A DNA stretch of 64,000 nucleotides from Bimuria novae-zelandiae CBS 107.79 (GCA_010015655.1 ML976660.1:1001015-1065014), one strand, 5' to 3'; shown: positions 1 to 10,741, counted from the stretch's first letter. Translations and numbers: made by a program. Notes: generated from the sequence alone by a model not told the origin.

Positions 1-660
1 GTGAGCAACTTCCTACGGAGCCAATGCTCGTTTTGGCGTACATACAAAGCTAGGTGTTGGCAGCGGATTAGGTGAGGGTAGAGTGTTGGCGGGGAAGCTA
101 TGGCGAGCGTGTTGGGAGGCGTGGAGCGAGGTTATATAGCAACGGCTCTTGTAGAGGTGTGACAATGGCGAGCGTATGAGGAGAGACGAGAGAGGTCACG
201 CCTGCAACCAGGGCTTAGGTATTGAATAAGATTCTGCGCGATAAGGCCTCACCTTTTGCACCAGCTTATGACGTTGGGTCCCGAAAAACAAAGCTCCTCA
301 AGCGCTGGTTCCACTTGACCAACGCGCCGTCGCGGGGCAGCTTCTCGTACGCGGGCCGACCATTTCCTCACCACCGCTCACGCCACGACAACCGGCAGCC
401 CCGCGCAGTAAAGCGTGATTCTCGCCGCTCATCAGGGCTGTGTTGCCTTGTTGTCGTGCATCCAAGAGCTTTTAATGTTTGCAACAGGGCCAGTGTCACT
501 TGGCTGTGACCCCACGTTTCCGAAATGCGCCTTTTGAGTGTCTAGACAACTCAGGCGTGGGCATCTCAGGGCTACCTAATTGCAATGTCTAATAGGTACT
601 AATCGCTCCGACACCCGCTGCGATCTGTCCAAGGGTCCTCCCAAGCGACGGCCGTGTTCT
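1..660. other. Unassigned accessory sequence
   Basis: No gene is recognised here. The short open frames present have no familiar motif and no credible splice structure. Base composition is close to that of normal genic DNA, so this stretch was not heavily hit by RIP. It borders a relic of MULE-type terminal repeat that begins near 680. Confidence 0.4.
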
Positions 661-679
661 GCCCCTGCACGCGCTTGCG

Positions 680-1085
680 TGGCACTGTTTCTATCCCAGA
701 TGCCACCAGTTCTGTCCTAAATGCTACTGTTCTATTAGTGGGCTTCACGTCTTCCCAGACACTCTCAGGTAGTAGGTGAAAGTAGCAAATTAAAAGGGAT
801 AGTTCAGAGTCTGTATTATAATGTTTGTTGTTTTGGTGTTGAGTGGTAGGGCTGTCGGCTGCCTAGCTTATGGGGGCAACCGTCCATAAGCTGGGGAGCG
901 GCCGCCCATAAGCTGGGGGACGATTGCCCATCAGTTGGGGGCAACCGCCCATCAGCTGGGGATAACCGCCTATAAGCCGCCCATAAGCCGGGGGAGCAAC
1001 CGCCTGTTGGCGCGGGGCCGCTAAATTTTTATTGGGACAGAACCGGTGGCATCTGGGATAGAAACAGTGGCATGTGGGCAATTTT
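680..1085. mobile_element. Degenerate older MULE end fragments
   Basis: The stretch 690-860 resembles 1200-1380 of the adjacent MULE: the 'tcctaaatgc' motif, 'ttagtgggctt', and 'gtattataat' come in the same order. Around 1036-1085 the terminal-repeat motif appears in the opposite orientation and is cut at 1085 by the complete MULE, then continues at 4305-4404. The complete element therefore inserted into an older relative whose outer end is about 4404. The left end of the older copy cannot be defined. Confidence 0.55.
865..1010. repeat. Short tandem repeat, about 21-22 bp unit
   Basis: About six imperfect units follow one another, each of the form 'agctggggg..aaccgcccat', with units ending in cccata or cccatc. 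Frames across it give a repetitive, low-complexity peptide, so it is read as a minisatellite and not a gene. It lies inside the old MULE relic. Confidence 0.6.
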
Positions 1086-1158
1086 CGGCAAATTTCAAAC
1101 ATGCCACTGCTTGGCGTAATAATTTCCCATCTACCACTGTTTCAGATACACTACCACA

Positions 1159-1170
1159 CACGTGACGTCA
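1159..1170. promoter_or_regulatory. E-box/CRE composite CACGTGACGTCA in MULE end
   Basis: A CACGTG hexamer overlaps a full TGACGTCA (CRE/ATF-type bZIP site). The same 12-mer or its reverse complement recurs in the other MULE ends at 4220-4231, 4321-4332, 15518-15529 and 23816-23827. A promoter or transposase-binding role is inferred. Confidence 0.45.
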
Positions 1171-2097
1171 GTTCGTAAAATATCCCACATGCCACTGTTT
1201 CTATCCTATATGCCACAGCCCCTATCCTAAATGCCACTATTCTGTTAGTGGGCTTTGCGCTCCCCTAGTTGCTTTCAGATAATAGACAAAAGTAGTTTTA
1301 CACAAAAAGAGAGTCCGTATTATAATATCATAGTTATATAGTGTTAGGTGGTAGGACTTCTTATTATTTACGTTAGATTTAGCTACTTACTAAAACTAGA
1401 ATAGCTTATTACGCGTCTAACGCGATAAACAAGTTAACGCGTTTTAACGTAAGGTTAATATAAAAAATATTAGTCTACTATAATAGCATCCTCCTAGAAT
1501 TTGCCTAGTACTTTATTTGTCGGACAGACATTCGCGTCGATTAATAAAGCAAAAGAGTCAGTTCTTTACGTTATGGTAACCTAGAGGCTTTCATTCAAAG
1601 TAGCCTCCAGCGATCAGACAAGATTCCACGCTATTTGCCACTTAAGCAAGGAAACTAGATGCAAATTCTTCCTTTAGATCACTTACATAAATTAATCTAA
1701 TTAATTTAAGCTTTAGAAATTAGTCCCTTATACCTGCGATCTTAGCTCCTATTAAGATTAAAAAGTATTAAGATCTGCAAAGCTTATTACCTACTAATAG
1801 GGAGATATAGTTAAGAGCGACTTTTAAATAAGGCCACGCTAGATCTAGGCTACTAAAAGACTTTAGTACTTAAATTAGATATCGTACCTATAAGCGTGGC
1901 GCGCAAAGAAGGAGATTTAAAAAAGTGCTTTTATAAATAAGATAAAGTCCTTCTAGCTTATCCTTCCGTTCCTTCAGGCAATTACGGATAACGGGCTTAA
2001 TATAGATATGGATCTAGAGGACGAAGGAAACTATGCTACTTTAAGGGTAAACGCTGCTATCTTAATAAATAATAATAGATCCTTTAAATAGTGCTAC

Positions 2098-2540
2098 GTG
2101 GTACTAAAGGCTTGTATTTATGCATTTTGGCACTCTCGACAGTTTGTCTGTATTAATAGTGCCTATATAAAGTTAGATAAGAACCTGGTTCTCCTTATTC
2201 TTATAACACTTGACGCCAACGAGGAAATCCTACTATTAATGTGGGGATTCGCCAGAAACAAGTCTAAAGAATTATGGCTTAGCTTTCTGCATAGCTTTAG
2301 AGAATACTTTCTAGGCAATCTTAATCCTATCGAGAAAAAATATAACGATTTCGAGCATCTTATAATTATTAGCGATCGAGCAAAAGGTCTAGTTCTAGCT
2401 ATTAAAGAGGTTTTCTTAAAGGCTTTCTATTATTACTGTACCTAACATCTTGCGGAGAATGTTAGAAACGAATTTAGAAGAAAAGTTAAGAAGATATTTA
2501 GAGCTACTTGTCTAGTTAAGTTAAAGGCTAAATTTAAAGC
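2098..2540 (+). pseudogene. MULE transposase remnant
   Basis: The reading frame carries a Mutator-type catalytic-core signature. A DANEEILLLMWGF segment lies near residue 39, followed by a run ending in an IISDRAKGL segment, where the conserved acidic residue of the family sits. The text then continues past a stop at 2443 into QHLAENV, the typical post-core region. Only about 115 codons remain open; frames before and after are broken by TAA/TAG codons that look like RIP products of CAA/CAG. The assignment to the MULE family is good. There is no intact protein. Confidence 0.75.
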
Positions 2541-4304
2541 CTTTTTAGATTAGATTGAGTCGCTTTCTGTTTCTGCGCGTTACTATCTAGGTCAGATTGA
2601 TACAAAGCACTACGCAACATTATATGCACCACTGGTCAATTTCCTATAGTTTGGTTAAACATGTTCTAATATTTCTAAGTCGATAAATAACGCATAGATG
2701 GTAAGTGGATCTGTTAGAAAGCCTATTATTCTATTTAGACTAAGACTAAGCTATAGAAGGCTCGCAACTTACTAATTTTTTATTTACTCTATTATATATA
2801 GATATATATAATGTCGAAATTCTACGAAAGACGTTATAACCCCTAGAAAGACAAGAAGTATACTAACTTTACTATAGCATATTTCTAAAAAGAGCTTAAG
2901 GAGAGTAACTAGTATCTTGTAACTCTTTAAGAGCGCGAGAATATAGTAGCTCTAGCATACTAAGTAAATCTAGGAGACTAGAATACTTGTCTTATTTAGC
3001 TTAAAGCTTAGAAATACTCTTGTCTTGCTTTCTAGGATTATAAAATTCCCTGTAAACATGCGATTGCTGTCTGTTGGTTCTTTAATGTTAAACCTAAGAA
3101 CTATATCGCTAAGTTCTACGAAATATCTAAGTATCGTAAGCAGTATAGGTACTCTCTATTATTAGTTTTACTAGACAATCTCGAACCTAATAGTATTATA
3201 AAGCCACCTCCTAACGCTCCCTTGCGAGGTCGCCTAGTCTAGAAGAGGATAAAGCAAAGGACGCGAGAGACGGAGGCCTAGAGACTTAGAAATCTAGTAT
3301 TATCTAATGGTTGGAAGGAGCAACAGGATAAGGCTCGAAACTAGTATTAATTAGGCGCAATATATTTCTAATAGCACCTAGATATATTAGATTATCCTAG
3401 TTAGATTGCACCTATCTAGCGCCGTCCCGAACAGGATATACCTAATTAATAGGTATTAACTTAACTTCCTAATAAAACTGTATTTAGCCTATCTTTGATT
3501 TCCTAACCGCCAGACTTAAGAGAGCACGGTACCTTATAGCAATAGATTAAAGCTATATAAGCGGACCTTAGAGAAATCGAGGCAATAAGAGAGCGTTACT
3601 AGGCTTAGGGGATTAGCACTGCTAGACAAGTAGTAAATAGGAATAGAAACAACGAATAGGGTCAACTTTATAGAGCACAGGCATCTACAATAGAAGTAGA
3701 ATATTTAACCTTATATTCCCTATCTCCTAAACCTCTAGTCCCCTAGCCAATTTTAGACTAGCAGCTACGGCTAGACGAGGATAAACAGCAAAGCAGCAGC
3801 GGCTCTTAAGGAAATCTAGCCGCTTTATAAGTTATTTACATTAATTCCACTATTACGAATAATACCTTTACGTTTAGTACATCTAGCCCTGTTCTAAATA
3901 TCACTATTAATGTCATATTAAGTCCACTAGGTAGAAACAAAAGGCCTGTGGCAAGTGGGGATAAAAAAGAGAGTAATATCTAAAGTAAAGAGCCTCTAGC
4001 CCTATTAACGCGATTAAGAAAAAGAGCTTAAACAGGCTAATTATAAGACTATAGATAGAGATTTAGATCTATTATAATATAATCTTTAACCTTTCCCTTT
4101 ATGTAAAACTACTGCTGCCTTTGTCTGCTGTCTAAAAGCGTCTGGGGGAGGCGCGAAGCCTACTAATAGAACAGTGGCATCTGGGATAGAAACAGTGGCA
4201 TGTGGGATATTTTACAAACTGACGTCACGTGTGTGGTAGTGTATCTGAAACAGTGGTAGATGGGAAATTATTACGCCAAGCAGTGGCATGTTTGAAATTT
4301 GCCG

Positions 4305-4404
4305 GGGCAATTTTACGAGCTGACGTCACGTGTGTGGTAGAGTATTCAATACAGTGGTAGATGAGCAATTATTTCGCCAAGCAGTGGCATGTTTGACATT
4401 TGCC
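4305..4404. mobile_element. Outer end of the older MULE copy
   Basis: This continues the terminal repeat interrupted at 1085. It has the same order of motifs (TGACGTCACGTG, 'cagtggtagatg', 'cgccaagcagtggcatgttt') and ends in ACATTTGCCG at 4404. It differs from copy 1 ends at many positions, so it belongs to an older or different subfamily. Confidence 0.6.
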
Positions 4405-5561
4405 GGTTAAGTGAGTTATCTCCGCTAAGTAAGCAGTATCTCTGGCATTAATACGTTATAAAATACAGCTAAGAAATCCTTGCCCTCCACTAGATCGGAG
4501 AAACTCCCAGGTTGACCGCATATAGTGTAGAATCCCATCCAACTAGGTGCAATGTAGGCTTCACTAATCAGCTCTTCCTACTATACCTCCGAAGGCGAGA
4601 ACGACCCAATCAATCGTGGCTGAACCAGGGCGGAAAACTAAAGAAGCATATGAGGGCGTCAACGAATCGGACGATGGCGATGCCAGCACTGCGGCGATCC
4701 CCGTTACAAACTGGCCTAGGCGTAGATGTACAGCTATAGTGCAGTATTCCATTAATTACGGGCATATACATGCGCTTTACAATGATTGTCGACGTCTATA
4801 TGAGGAAAGTGTATCTTTACACTGTGTGTCTCATGACGTCGTGCAGGACCTTACCATGTATCAAATTGTATCCATATACCATCTAATCTTCCAAACTTCG
4901 GATGGCATCTTCATGTTACAGCATGAAGGACTGGCTGGAGTACACAATCTGATCACGAGAACTTCTAAGCTCTATAACACCTCTTAAAGTACCCTACATA
5001 CGTCGATAATGTCGAACGGAGAGCTTAAAGTGTATTAAAGCTATCGAGTGAGACTATATACAGTGCGCTAACCGAGGTCACGTGAGGCGCTCAGGCCAAC
5101 AACACCACAGTAGGCACTCCCACTGACAGATAACATACGCTACCACCCACTGTATCAAACTCGGAATAATCTCGTGGTTAATTGTCCGCCTAGCGTAACC
5201 GTGAACTTATAGAGTTAGCTAAGACAGCACTGTTTAGGATGATCTTGGTCTTGTGGATTACTATAGAATGAGCAGTCATCGGTACGTTCATGAATCGCGA
5301 AATTTCATATATATTGTTGTATTATTTTCAATTAAAATTCAAGATCTCATCGTACCTACAAGTCTCCAACAGCCAACCAATCCTAGTAAACCCCGACTAC
5401 ATCCATCCCTATCGACACAGCAATACCCAACTCTCACCACTAGCACCCACGTACCAATACCCAACTAAAAAGAGCCACTAATAACTATCCATCCCATCCT
5501 ACCTAGCTCTTGCTCTCCCACATCTACTTCTCCAAACCAGTCAACTTTGATTTACCCCGCC
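4405..5561. other. No gene recognised
   Basis: There is an open frame of 123 codons at 4616-4987 on the + strand, but it has no familiar motif, no conserved-looking core and no convincing splice sites. Nothing else is supported. The sequence near 5370-5560 becomes pyrimidine-rich because it is the complement of a Gly/Arg-rich coding fragment just to the right. Confidence 0.35.
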
Positions 5562-5789
5562 TCACCGCCCCCCATCCTCCTCCCCCCTCCCCCCACTCCC
5601 CAAATTCTCCGCCAAACTCTTCACACTCACCGTCCTCCCCACCCCCACCTCCCTCCCCTCCCTCGCAACCCGAACACACCAATCCCTCAACTCCTTCCCC
5701 GGCCTGCGCCTCCCTTCTACATAAATCTTCCCCCTGTGCTCGATAATGTTCTTCAGGACGGCGTCGTTGGGATGCCCACAGACCCCATA
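5562..5789 (-). pseudogene. C-terminal fragment of an unknown host gene, cut by a transposon
   Basis: On the minus strand, 75 codons are open from the transposon junction at 5789 to a TGA at 5562-5564. The peptide starts VCGHPNDAVLKNIIEHRGK after three junction codons and ends Gly/Arg/Glu-rich. Composition and codon use are those of a normal gene, without RIP decay. The piece begins exactly where the Fot1-like element inserted, so the upstream part should lie beyond 7860. Together with the minus-strand fragments at 7941-8394 and 10187-10741 it may be the last exon of one gene. The frames do not join cleanly, so this stays a hypothesis and no function is assigned. Confidence 0.45.
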
Positions 5790-7857
5790 ACGTGTCCGTG
5801 CGCGTGATGCGCGGGCAACACCAAAAACGCTCCATTGAAAACAAGGCTACAGCACCACCCACGATCAATATTATCACGAGATTTTTCTTACAGGGTAGTA
5901 ATTTGATAGCTGCGATTCATTTGCACTATTTAAATCTATCTGGAAGCTTGACGTCGCGGCCGCTGCGTGTAGATTTGCTCGGGGCAGCAGATGCGCCCTC
6001 TGAGGCCTCCCCAATATCTGCAGCATCCACACCACGTTTCTGACGCTTTCTGCTCTGTAGAGATGGCTGAGAGGCCTTTCTCTTACCCTTTTGGGATACT
6101 TGTAGAGCTTTTTCAGCGTCGCGGGCAGACTTCTGGGCAGCGCGCTGAGCAGCCTTTTCAGCCCTCTCCTTCTCCTTCGCCTTCTTAGCTGCCTCTCGCG
6201 CAGCACGCTTTTCCTGCTACATTTTCTCCTTATATAGCTTAGCTACCTTCTTTAGCTCTGCTATCTTTGCTTTTTAAAGCTACTACTACTTATCTTCCTA
6301 CTCTTTAATTAATTAACGATAACGTGCCTCCCTTACTTTCCTTAGTAACTATAAGATAGCCCTACTATAATACTCCTAGCGCTGTTAAAGGTCTAGAGTT
6401 TTGCCCTTCTTCTTACGCTTCTTCTTAATAGATAGCGCCTGCCTAAGCCCATCGTTGTCATGCTTAAGCAGCTCATTTTCAACAAATAAATAGTGGAGTA
6501 ATTGACGAAGCTTTTTTGTATCTTAACTACCTTGTTCCTTTACTACTAATTATATAAGCCTATCTATCTTTCTCCAGTCATAATTACTAAGCCCTGATAA
6601 GGAGTTATCGCCTAATTCTTGATCCTAGGTAAACCTATTAAGGATAGAATTAGGATTAGGTGGCGATATGCCTGTGGCTCTAAAAGAGCTAAGGATAGTT
6701 AATTCCTTAAAGGAGGCCTTCCACGCATTCCAGAATAGTGGGAAGAAGTCGCCTTTAGTGATAGAAGCTAAGCCCTAGCTTCTATAAAGGTAATTTAATA
6801 GCTCTGCTAAGTAGGCTATTAATAGAGGCTTAAACATCGTAACGTTAAGTGGCTAAAGCGTATAAGTTAAATGAGGAGGCAGAATAGCAAGCAGGATCTT
6901 ATTCTAATTATAGTAGTTAATAAAGTCTATAGTAATATAGGAGCCATAGCCGTCCAGAATTAAAAGTTAATATAATCGTCGAGCCTTCTCTTTTATACAG
7001 CGATTAAACACCTGCTTAAGCCAGGCAAGTCTAATATCGTTGTTTGTCTAGCCAGAGGATGATAAGGTAATAAAGACTTTATAATATCCTGCCTTGATAT
7101 CCTCTACCCAGCTTGATTGGATGCCCTTGTTGGCAGCCTCATAGATAAGGCTTGGCGGCAGAGCTGATCCATCAGCGCAGATATATGCCAGGAGCGTGAT
7201 CCATGCGCGATTGCCATCTTGGAGTGATGCTCTAACCTCCTTCTTCTCCCACATTCGTCTGCTGAATATTCTCTTTAATCTACTAACAATACTAATCAGG
7301 ACGCCTTTTTCATCTATATTATAGATATAACGAGGATCTATGCGATATTAATCTATCTTGCTATATAGAAGGTTAAAATAGAGGTAATATTTATCTACTA
7401 AATCAGCGTTGTGACGATTGCTGTCCATCCCGACAGTCCATTACAAGATAAGATAAATGCTATATTAGTTAATAAAGCAGGTAACCTAGCTCTCGCTAAC
7501 TAGCTCCTTTGCTATTATTAAGGCAAAGTTCCGTATCATCTCTCTAGTAGGAGGTATATGTCTCTCTGTAAGTCTTTTAATATATCGTATAAGCTCCTCC
7601 TCTTACTGTAGGGTGAACTTTTACTAGCTAGAGTTCTTAACTTGTGTAGGGCGCGTTATTCCTCTATGCCTTTAGATTAATGTAGACCGTATAACACCAT
7701 ATTTAGCAGCAGTTTTTGTGTATAAGAAAGTTTTACCTAGCTTTAACGATTTAATATTATTAATCGCAGCTTAAATTAAATCTATATTAGTGGAGTTGTC
7801 GCGTGTTGAAGTTGAGGGTGTTTTGGTGTTGCCCGCGCATCACGCGCACGGACACGT
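5790..7857 (-). mobile_element. Fot1/pogo-like DNA transposon A
   Basis: Perfect 37-bp inverted ends (5790-5826 and 7821-7857) start ACGTGTCCGTGCGCG and are flanked by TA on both sides (5788-5789, 7858-7859), the target duplication of Tc1/mariner/pogo elements. The transposase lies on the minus strand. A 68-codon open piece at 7048-7254 contains the pogo/Fot1 DDE-region motif WITLLAYICADGSALPPSLIY. Elsewhere stops are frequent. Decay is patchy: about 5790-6210 and 7040-7260 keep normal composition, while 6220-7030 and 7270-7790 are AT-rich. Confidence 0.85.
7048..7254 (-). pseudogene. Fot1/pogo transposase remnant
   Basis: This is the best preserved part of the transposase of element A. It reads through the DDE core region, including GNRAWITLLAYICADGS and a following IQSSWV segment, known from Fot1/pogo transposases. 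The flanking parts of the gene (about 5880-7760) are recognisable by eye only as AT-rich text homologous to the relics at 24.2-26.8 kb and 38.6-40.6 kb. It is not functional. Confidence 0.7.
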
Positions 7858-7865
7858 TACTTTTC

Positions 7866-7890
7866 AAAAAAAAAAAAAAAAAAAAAAAAA
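7866..7890. repeat. A25 homopolymer
   Basis: Twenty-five consecutive A residues lie seven bases outside the right TA of element A. Read on the minus strand this is a T tract followed by GAAAAG, so it could once have been the pyrimidine tract of an intron acceptor. It could equally be a retrocopy tail or slippage. Its exact length may not be reliable. Confidence 0.6.
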
Positions 7891-7940
7891 GTGGTGAATT
7901 CTTGCGCTAGGGAGCTAGGGACGCGCAAACAGGTTGTGCA

Positions 7941-8394
7941 CTAGGCGGGCGCAGGTGTGTTTGGTGGTGGAGGTATAGGGGGGAGCGAAGGAAGGGGTTT
8001 ACTAGGTTGTAAAGCAGTGATGAGGAAGTATGTCGCGGGCGGCGGGGCGAAGAAGAAGCGGTGGCAGTGCTGGCAAATATGGCTGAACGTCGTAGAGGGG
8101 TCGAGGGAGCGGGAGGTTTGGTTGCAGAGGGGGCATAGGGGGTCAGGGTCTGTGTATTTGGTATCAAGCCCGGGAGCTTGAGGGTGCGGCTGTGTGGTGG
8201 ATGTACGAGTAGGCTTGTGTGAGACAGCGTAGGCGCGTGAGAGCTCGGGGGATGAGCGTTGAGAGGGGAGGAGGTCGCGGTCTGAAAGCTTCGTCGTGGG
8301 GGGAGGAGTGGGTGTGAAGGGGTGGGATGGTATGGGGCGGGAAAAGTTCCTGACGCGAATGGTCGTGGGTATCGTATTGGATTCATTAGTTATA
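7941..8394 (-). pseudogene. Middle fragment of an unknown Cys-rich host gene
   Basis: The minus strand is open here with normal coding composition. It contains a Ser/Thr/Pro-rich stretch and then CPLCNQTSRSLDPSTTFSHI followed by CQHC, two CxxC knuckles that look like a zinc ribbon. A possible donor (A|GTAAAC) follows shortly after. On the upstream side the sequence is cut at 8394-8396 by the pogo element. It is on the same strand as the fragments at 10187-10741 and 5562-5789. No family is recognised, and the joined gene is a hypothesis. Confidence 0.45.
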
Positions 8395-8396
8395 TA

Positions 8397-10186
8397 AGCT
8401 AGCGCATATAGTGTCCGAACACATAGGGTTTCCGAACACCGCGCCACAACACCACACCTGCAGAAAACACGCGATTTCTCTGCACAACGCTCATCAATAT
8501 AGACGCCTGTAAGGTCGCTATATAATTAGCTATTAATGATCTCGCTGCAGGTCTTTATACTAGCTAGCGCGCAGCTGCGAAGGCGTACGGTATCTCTTTA
8601 TTAACGCTACACGATTAACTACGTGGCGCAACGAACAGCGCGCTTAGCTATTAGTATTAGTAGCGGCTAACTCCTCTACAAGAGGACTTCCTAGTAAACT
8701 AGATCCTTGAAGAAGACGCACGCGCCTGCCCTCCCTTACACGCTTACGCTCGAGAAATGGCTAATTAAATCTTACGTATAAATGGCGATAGTTAGCCTGT
8801 TAGTAAACTCTAGCTTTTACACTTTATTAAGCGACAGCCACGCGTCGTATTAGTTATTAGTAAAAAGCTTAAGGCTTAGAGAGCTAATGCAGCAACTCTA
8901 GAGCAGGTGCGCGCGTTCCTAGAGCTCTATAAGCAGACCAGACGGCGGCTCAACATACAGACGGAGAATACCTACAATATGGATGAGACTGGCGTGGCTC
9001 TAGGAGTATGTACAAACACCCGAGTACTCTTTAGTAGTTAGAAAAAGAAGGCTTACATTTAGTCTCCAGAGAATCGCGAGTGGGTCTCTATAATCGAGTG
9101 CGTATCGGCGACAGGGCGGAAACTACGCTGCGCAGTCATCTTCAAAGGCCAGACCCTACAGACTACTTGGTTCCTAGCCAAATCCGTGCCTAGCTGGCTC
9201 TATACAACCTCTGAGAATGGATAGACGTCGAAAGCGATAGGTGTTGAGTGGCTACAGCGTATATTCATACCTAAGACGGCTGTAGATAATGGCCAGTACC
9301 GCCTCCTTATCCTTAACGGCCACGGCAGCCATATTGATATAGACTTCCTCTGGCTCTGCAAGCAACATCGAATCGAGCTCTTATACCTACCTGCGCATAC
9401 CTCGCACGCCCTGCAGCCTCTAGATCTAGCCCCTTTTTCCGTTATCAAGTCTAGTTACAGACGCCAGATCTAGGAGCTTGCATCGCTTAACGACGCCACA
9501 CTTATTAAGAAGGAGCGCTTTATTGCCTACTACTATTAAGCTAGGGAGGAAGGCTTCACAGAGCGTGTAATTTAAGCAGGCTAGCAGGCTACTAGCATCT
9601 GCCCATTTAACATCAATCACGTGCTCAGCTCATCGCAGCTCTCTCGAAGGCCTACTACGCCTACGCACCAGCAGCAGCCTCGGCAGCAGCCTCAAAGCTT
9701 CTTCTCTACTCCCCAAGGCCCCCGGGATCTCTATATAGCGCAGCGCAACGTCCAGAGCGTCGAGAATTTAGGTCGTACGACCCGGCTACTCCTACAGAAA
9801 GCAGGTAAGGCTCTAGCAGCTGCAAATGCTAGAGCTGCAGGCCTAGAAGCAGAGAAAAGACGACTTGAGCAGCAGCTAGAGATATCTGCCTCTCAGCGTC
9901 AGCGTAAGCGCGTTCGAGTAGACCCGAATTAACACTTTGCAGAGGTAGAGAGTATTAGGGAGGCTATACGCGCAGCTGAGGCTTTAGCAGCCTAATTACC
10001 TAGAGCTACTATATTAAGCGCCTTAAAAATAGCTACTATAGCTACAGCAGCTGCAGCGCTTGAATCTATGTGTAGTTAATAGCAATTGTAAGCAGCGTTG
10101 CTAAGATATCGCGTGTTTTCTGCAAGTGCGGTTTCGTGGCGCGGTGTTCGGAAACCCTATGTGTTCGGACACTATATGCGCTAGCT
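8397..10186 (+). mobile_element. Pogo-type DNA transposon with perfect 51-bp inverted ends
   Basis: The ends 8397-8447 and 10136-10186 are identical over 51 bp in inverted orientation. They begin AGCTAGCGCATATAGTG and are flanked by TA (8395-8396 and 10187-10188). Inside, the + strand carries a decayed DDE transposase and an open C-terminal part. Because the ends are identical, a mirrored pair of open frames starts inside each end; these are artefacts. Unmutated ends beside a stop-ridden interior suggest the copy moved recently, possibly in trans. Confidence 0.88.
8490..9932 (+). pseudogene. Pogo/Fot1-type transposase remnant
   Basis: Around 8975-9180 the + strand gives NMDETGVALGV, then a WVSIIECVSATGR segment, then AVIFKGQT, the typical D-containing core of fungal pogo/Fot1 transposases. 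Near 9309 LILNGHGSH is the second catalytic region. A final open stretch, 9621-9932, encodes a Gln/Pro-rich part and a basic coiled-coil-like tail (EKRRLEQQLE, QRKRVRV) common at the end of these proteins. Several in-frame TAG/TAA codons break it. The start is not certain. Confidence 0.75.
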
Positions 10187-10741
10187 TATGAAAAACTGGT
10201 GTGGATGGCGGTCCCGCTTCCCATTGCATGCTCGGCAGCAGGGATTCTAGCAAGCGGACGACCCCAGAAGGAGTTCAGCTGCGACAGGGGAGAACGGCGC
10301 TGTCCGTTCGGACCACCTTCACAGCGTGACGAGCGGTCGTTGATGTTGTACTCTGGATTTTGTGAGGCCCCGACGACATCGTGCTGGTGCGGATACGCCT
10401 CTTCGTCCGGCGAAGAGGTCCTTTTATTCCGAGTTGGGAGCATGTTTGCGGTTCTTTGGGCGTCGCTGATGCTTTCGTTATTTGCTGCGGTCTGCATGAA
10501 TGGCCGTTGGGAGAGTGGAAGAAGATGGATCAGGCGAGGGTGATATGTGGTATGCTGAAACAAAGCATTGTGCTTTGAAGTTAGGTAAACAATGCGGGCA
10601 GAGTTGACCACATTGTGAAGTGGAGGTTTTCACAGTGTGTTTTGCGCAGAACGGAGATGAGCAGTGCACCATAGCTTTCACAACATGAGCACTGCTTTGT
10701 GTCGGGATCTTCTTTTGTGCGTGCGGTTCGTTGGGCAACAT
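10187..10741 (-). pseudogene. N-terminal fragment of an unknown Cys-rich host gene
   Basis: A minus-strand frame opens at 10741, with an internal Met beginning MVHCSSPFCAKH, followed by QCGQLCPHCL. This is a Cys/His-rich pattern that looks like a zinc-binding knuckle. A second, overlapping frame continues to the pogo junction, so at least one intron would be needed; a plausible acceptor is GTTTCAG near 10560. The pogo element interrupts the unit at 10187. With the TA-bounded insertion removed the frame meets a stop at once, so either the insertion fell in an intron or the gene was already dead. Confidence 0.4.

Larger units (their letters stand above)
1086..4304 (+). mobile_element. Complete MULE (Mutator-like) DNA transposon, copy 1
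   Basis: The element begins CGGCAAATTTC and ends GAAATTTGCCG, with inverted repeats of roughly 250-300 bp. It is flanked by an identical 10-bp duplication, GGGCAATTTT, at 1076-1085 and 4305-4314; 8-11 bp duplications are usual for Mutator-like elements. The ends contain repeated ATGCCACTG/CTACCACTG motifs spaced about 20-30 bp and a combined CACGTGACGTCA motif. The interior is AT-rich with many stops and includes a recognisable MULE transposase stretch at 2098-2500 on the + strand. It is about the size of copy 2 at 15476-23900 once the Copia nested there is removed. It is probably dead as an autonomous element. Confidence 0.85.

Noticed and set aside
863..1102. Frame with repeated PQLMGG-like peptide
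   Set aside because: It translates a 21-22 bp tandem repeat inside a transposon relic; there is no start context or motif.
5510..5807. Proline-rich frames on the + strand
   Set aside because: They are the complement of the Gly/Arg/Glu-rich minus-strand gene fragment; low-complexity pyrimidine-rich DNA keeps several frames open.
7941..10543. Two open frames starting with the same residues (MARCSETLCVRTLYALAY) on opposite strands
   Set aside because: Both starts lie in the identical 51-bp inverted ends of the pogo element, so the shared peptide is a by-product of the inverted repeat and not evidence of paired genes.
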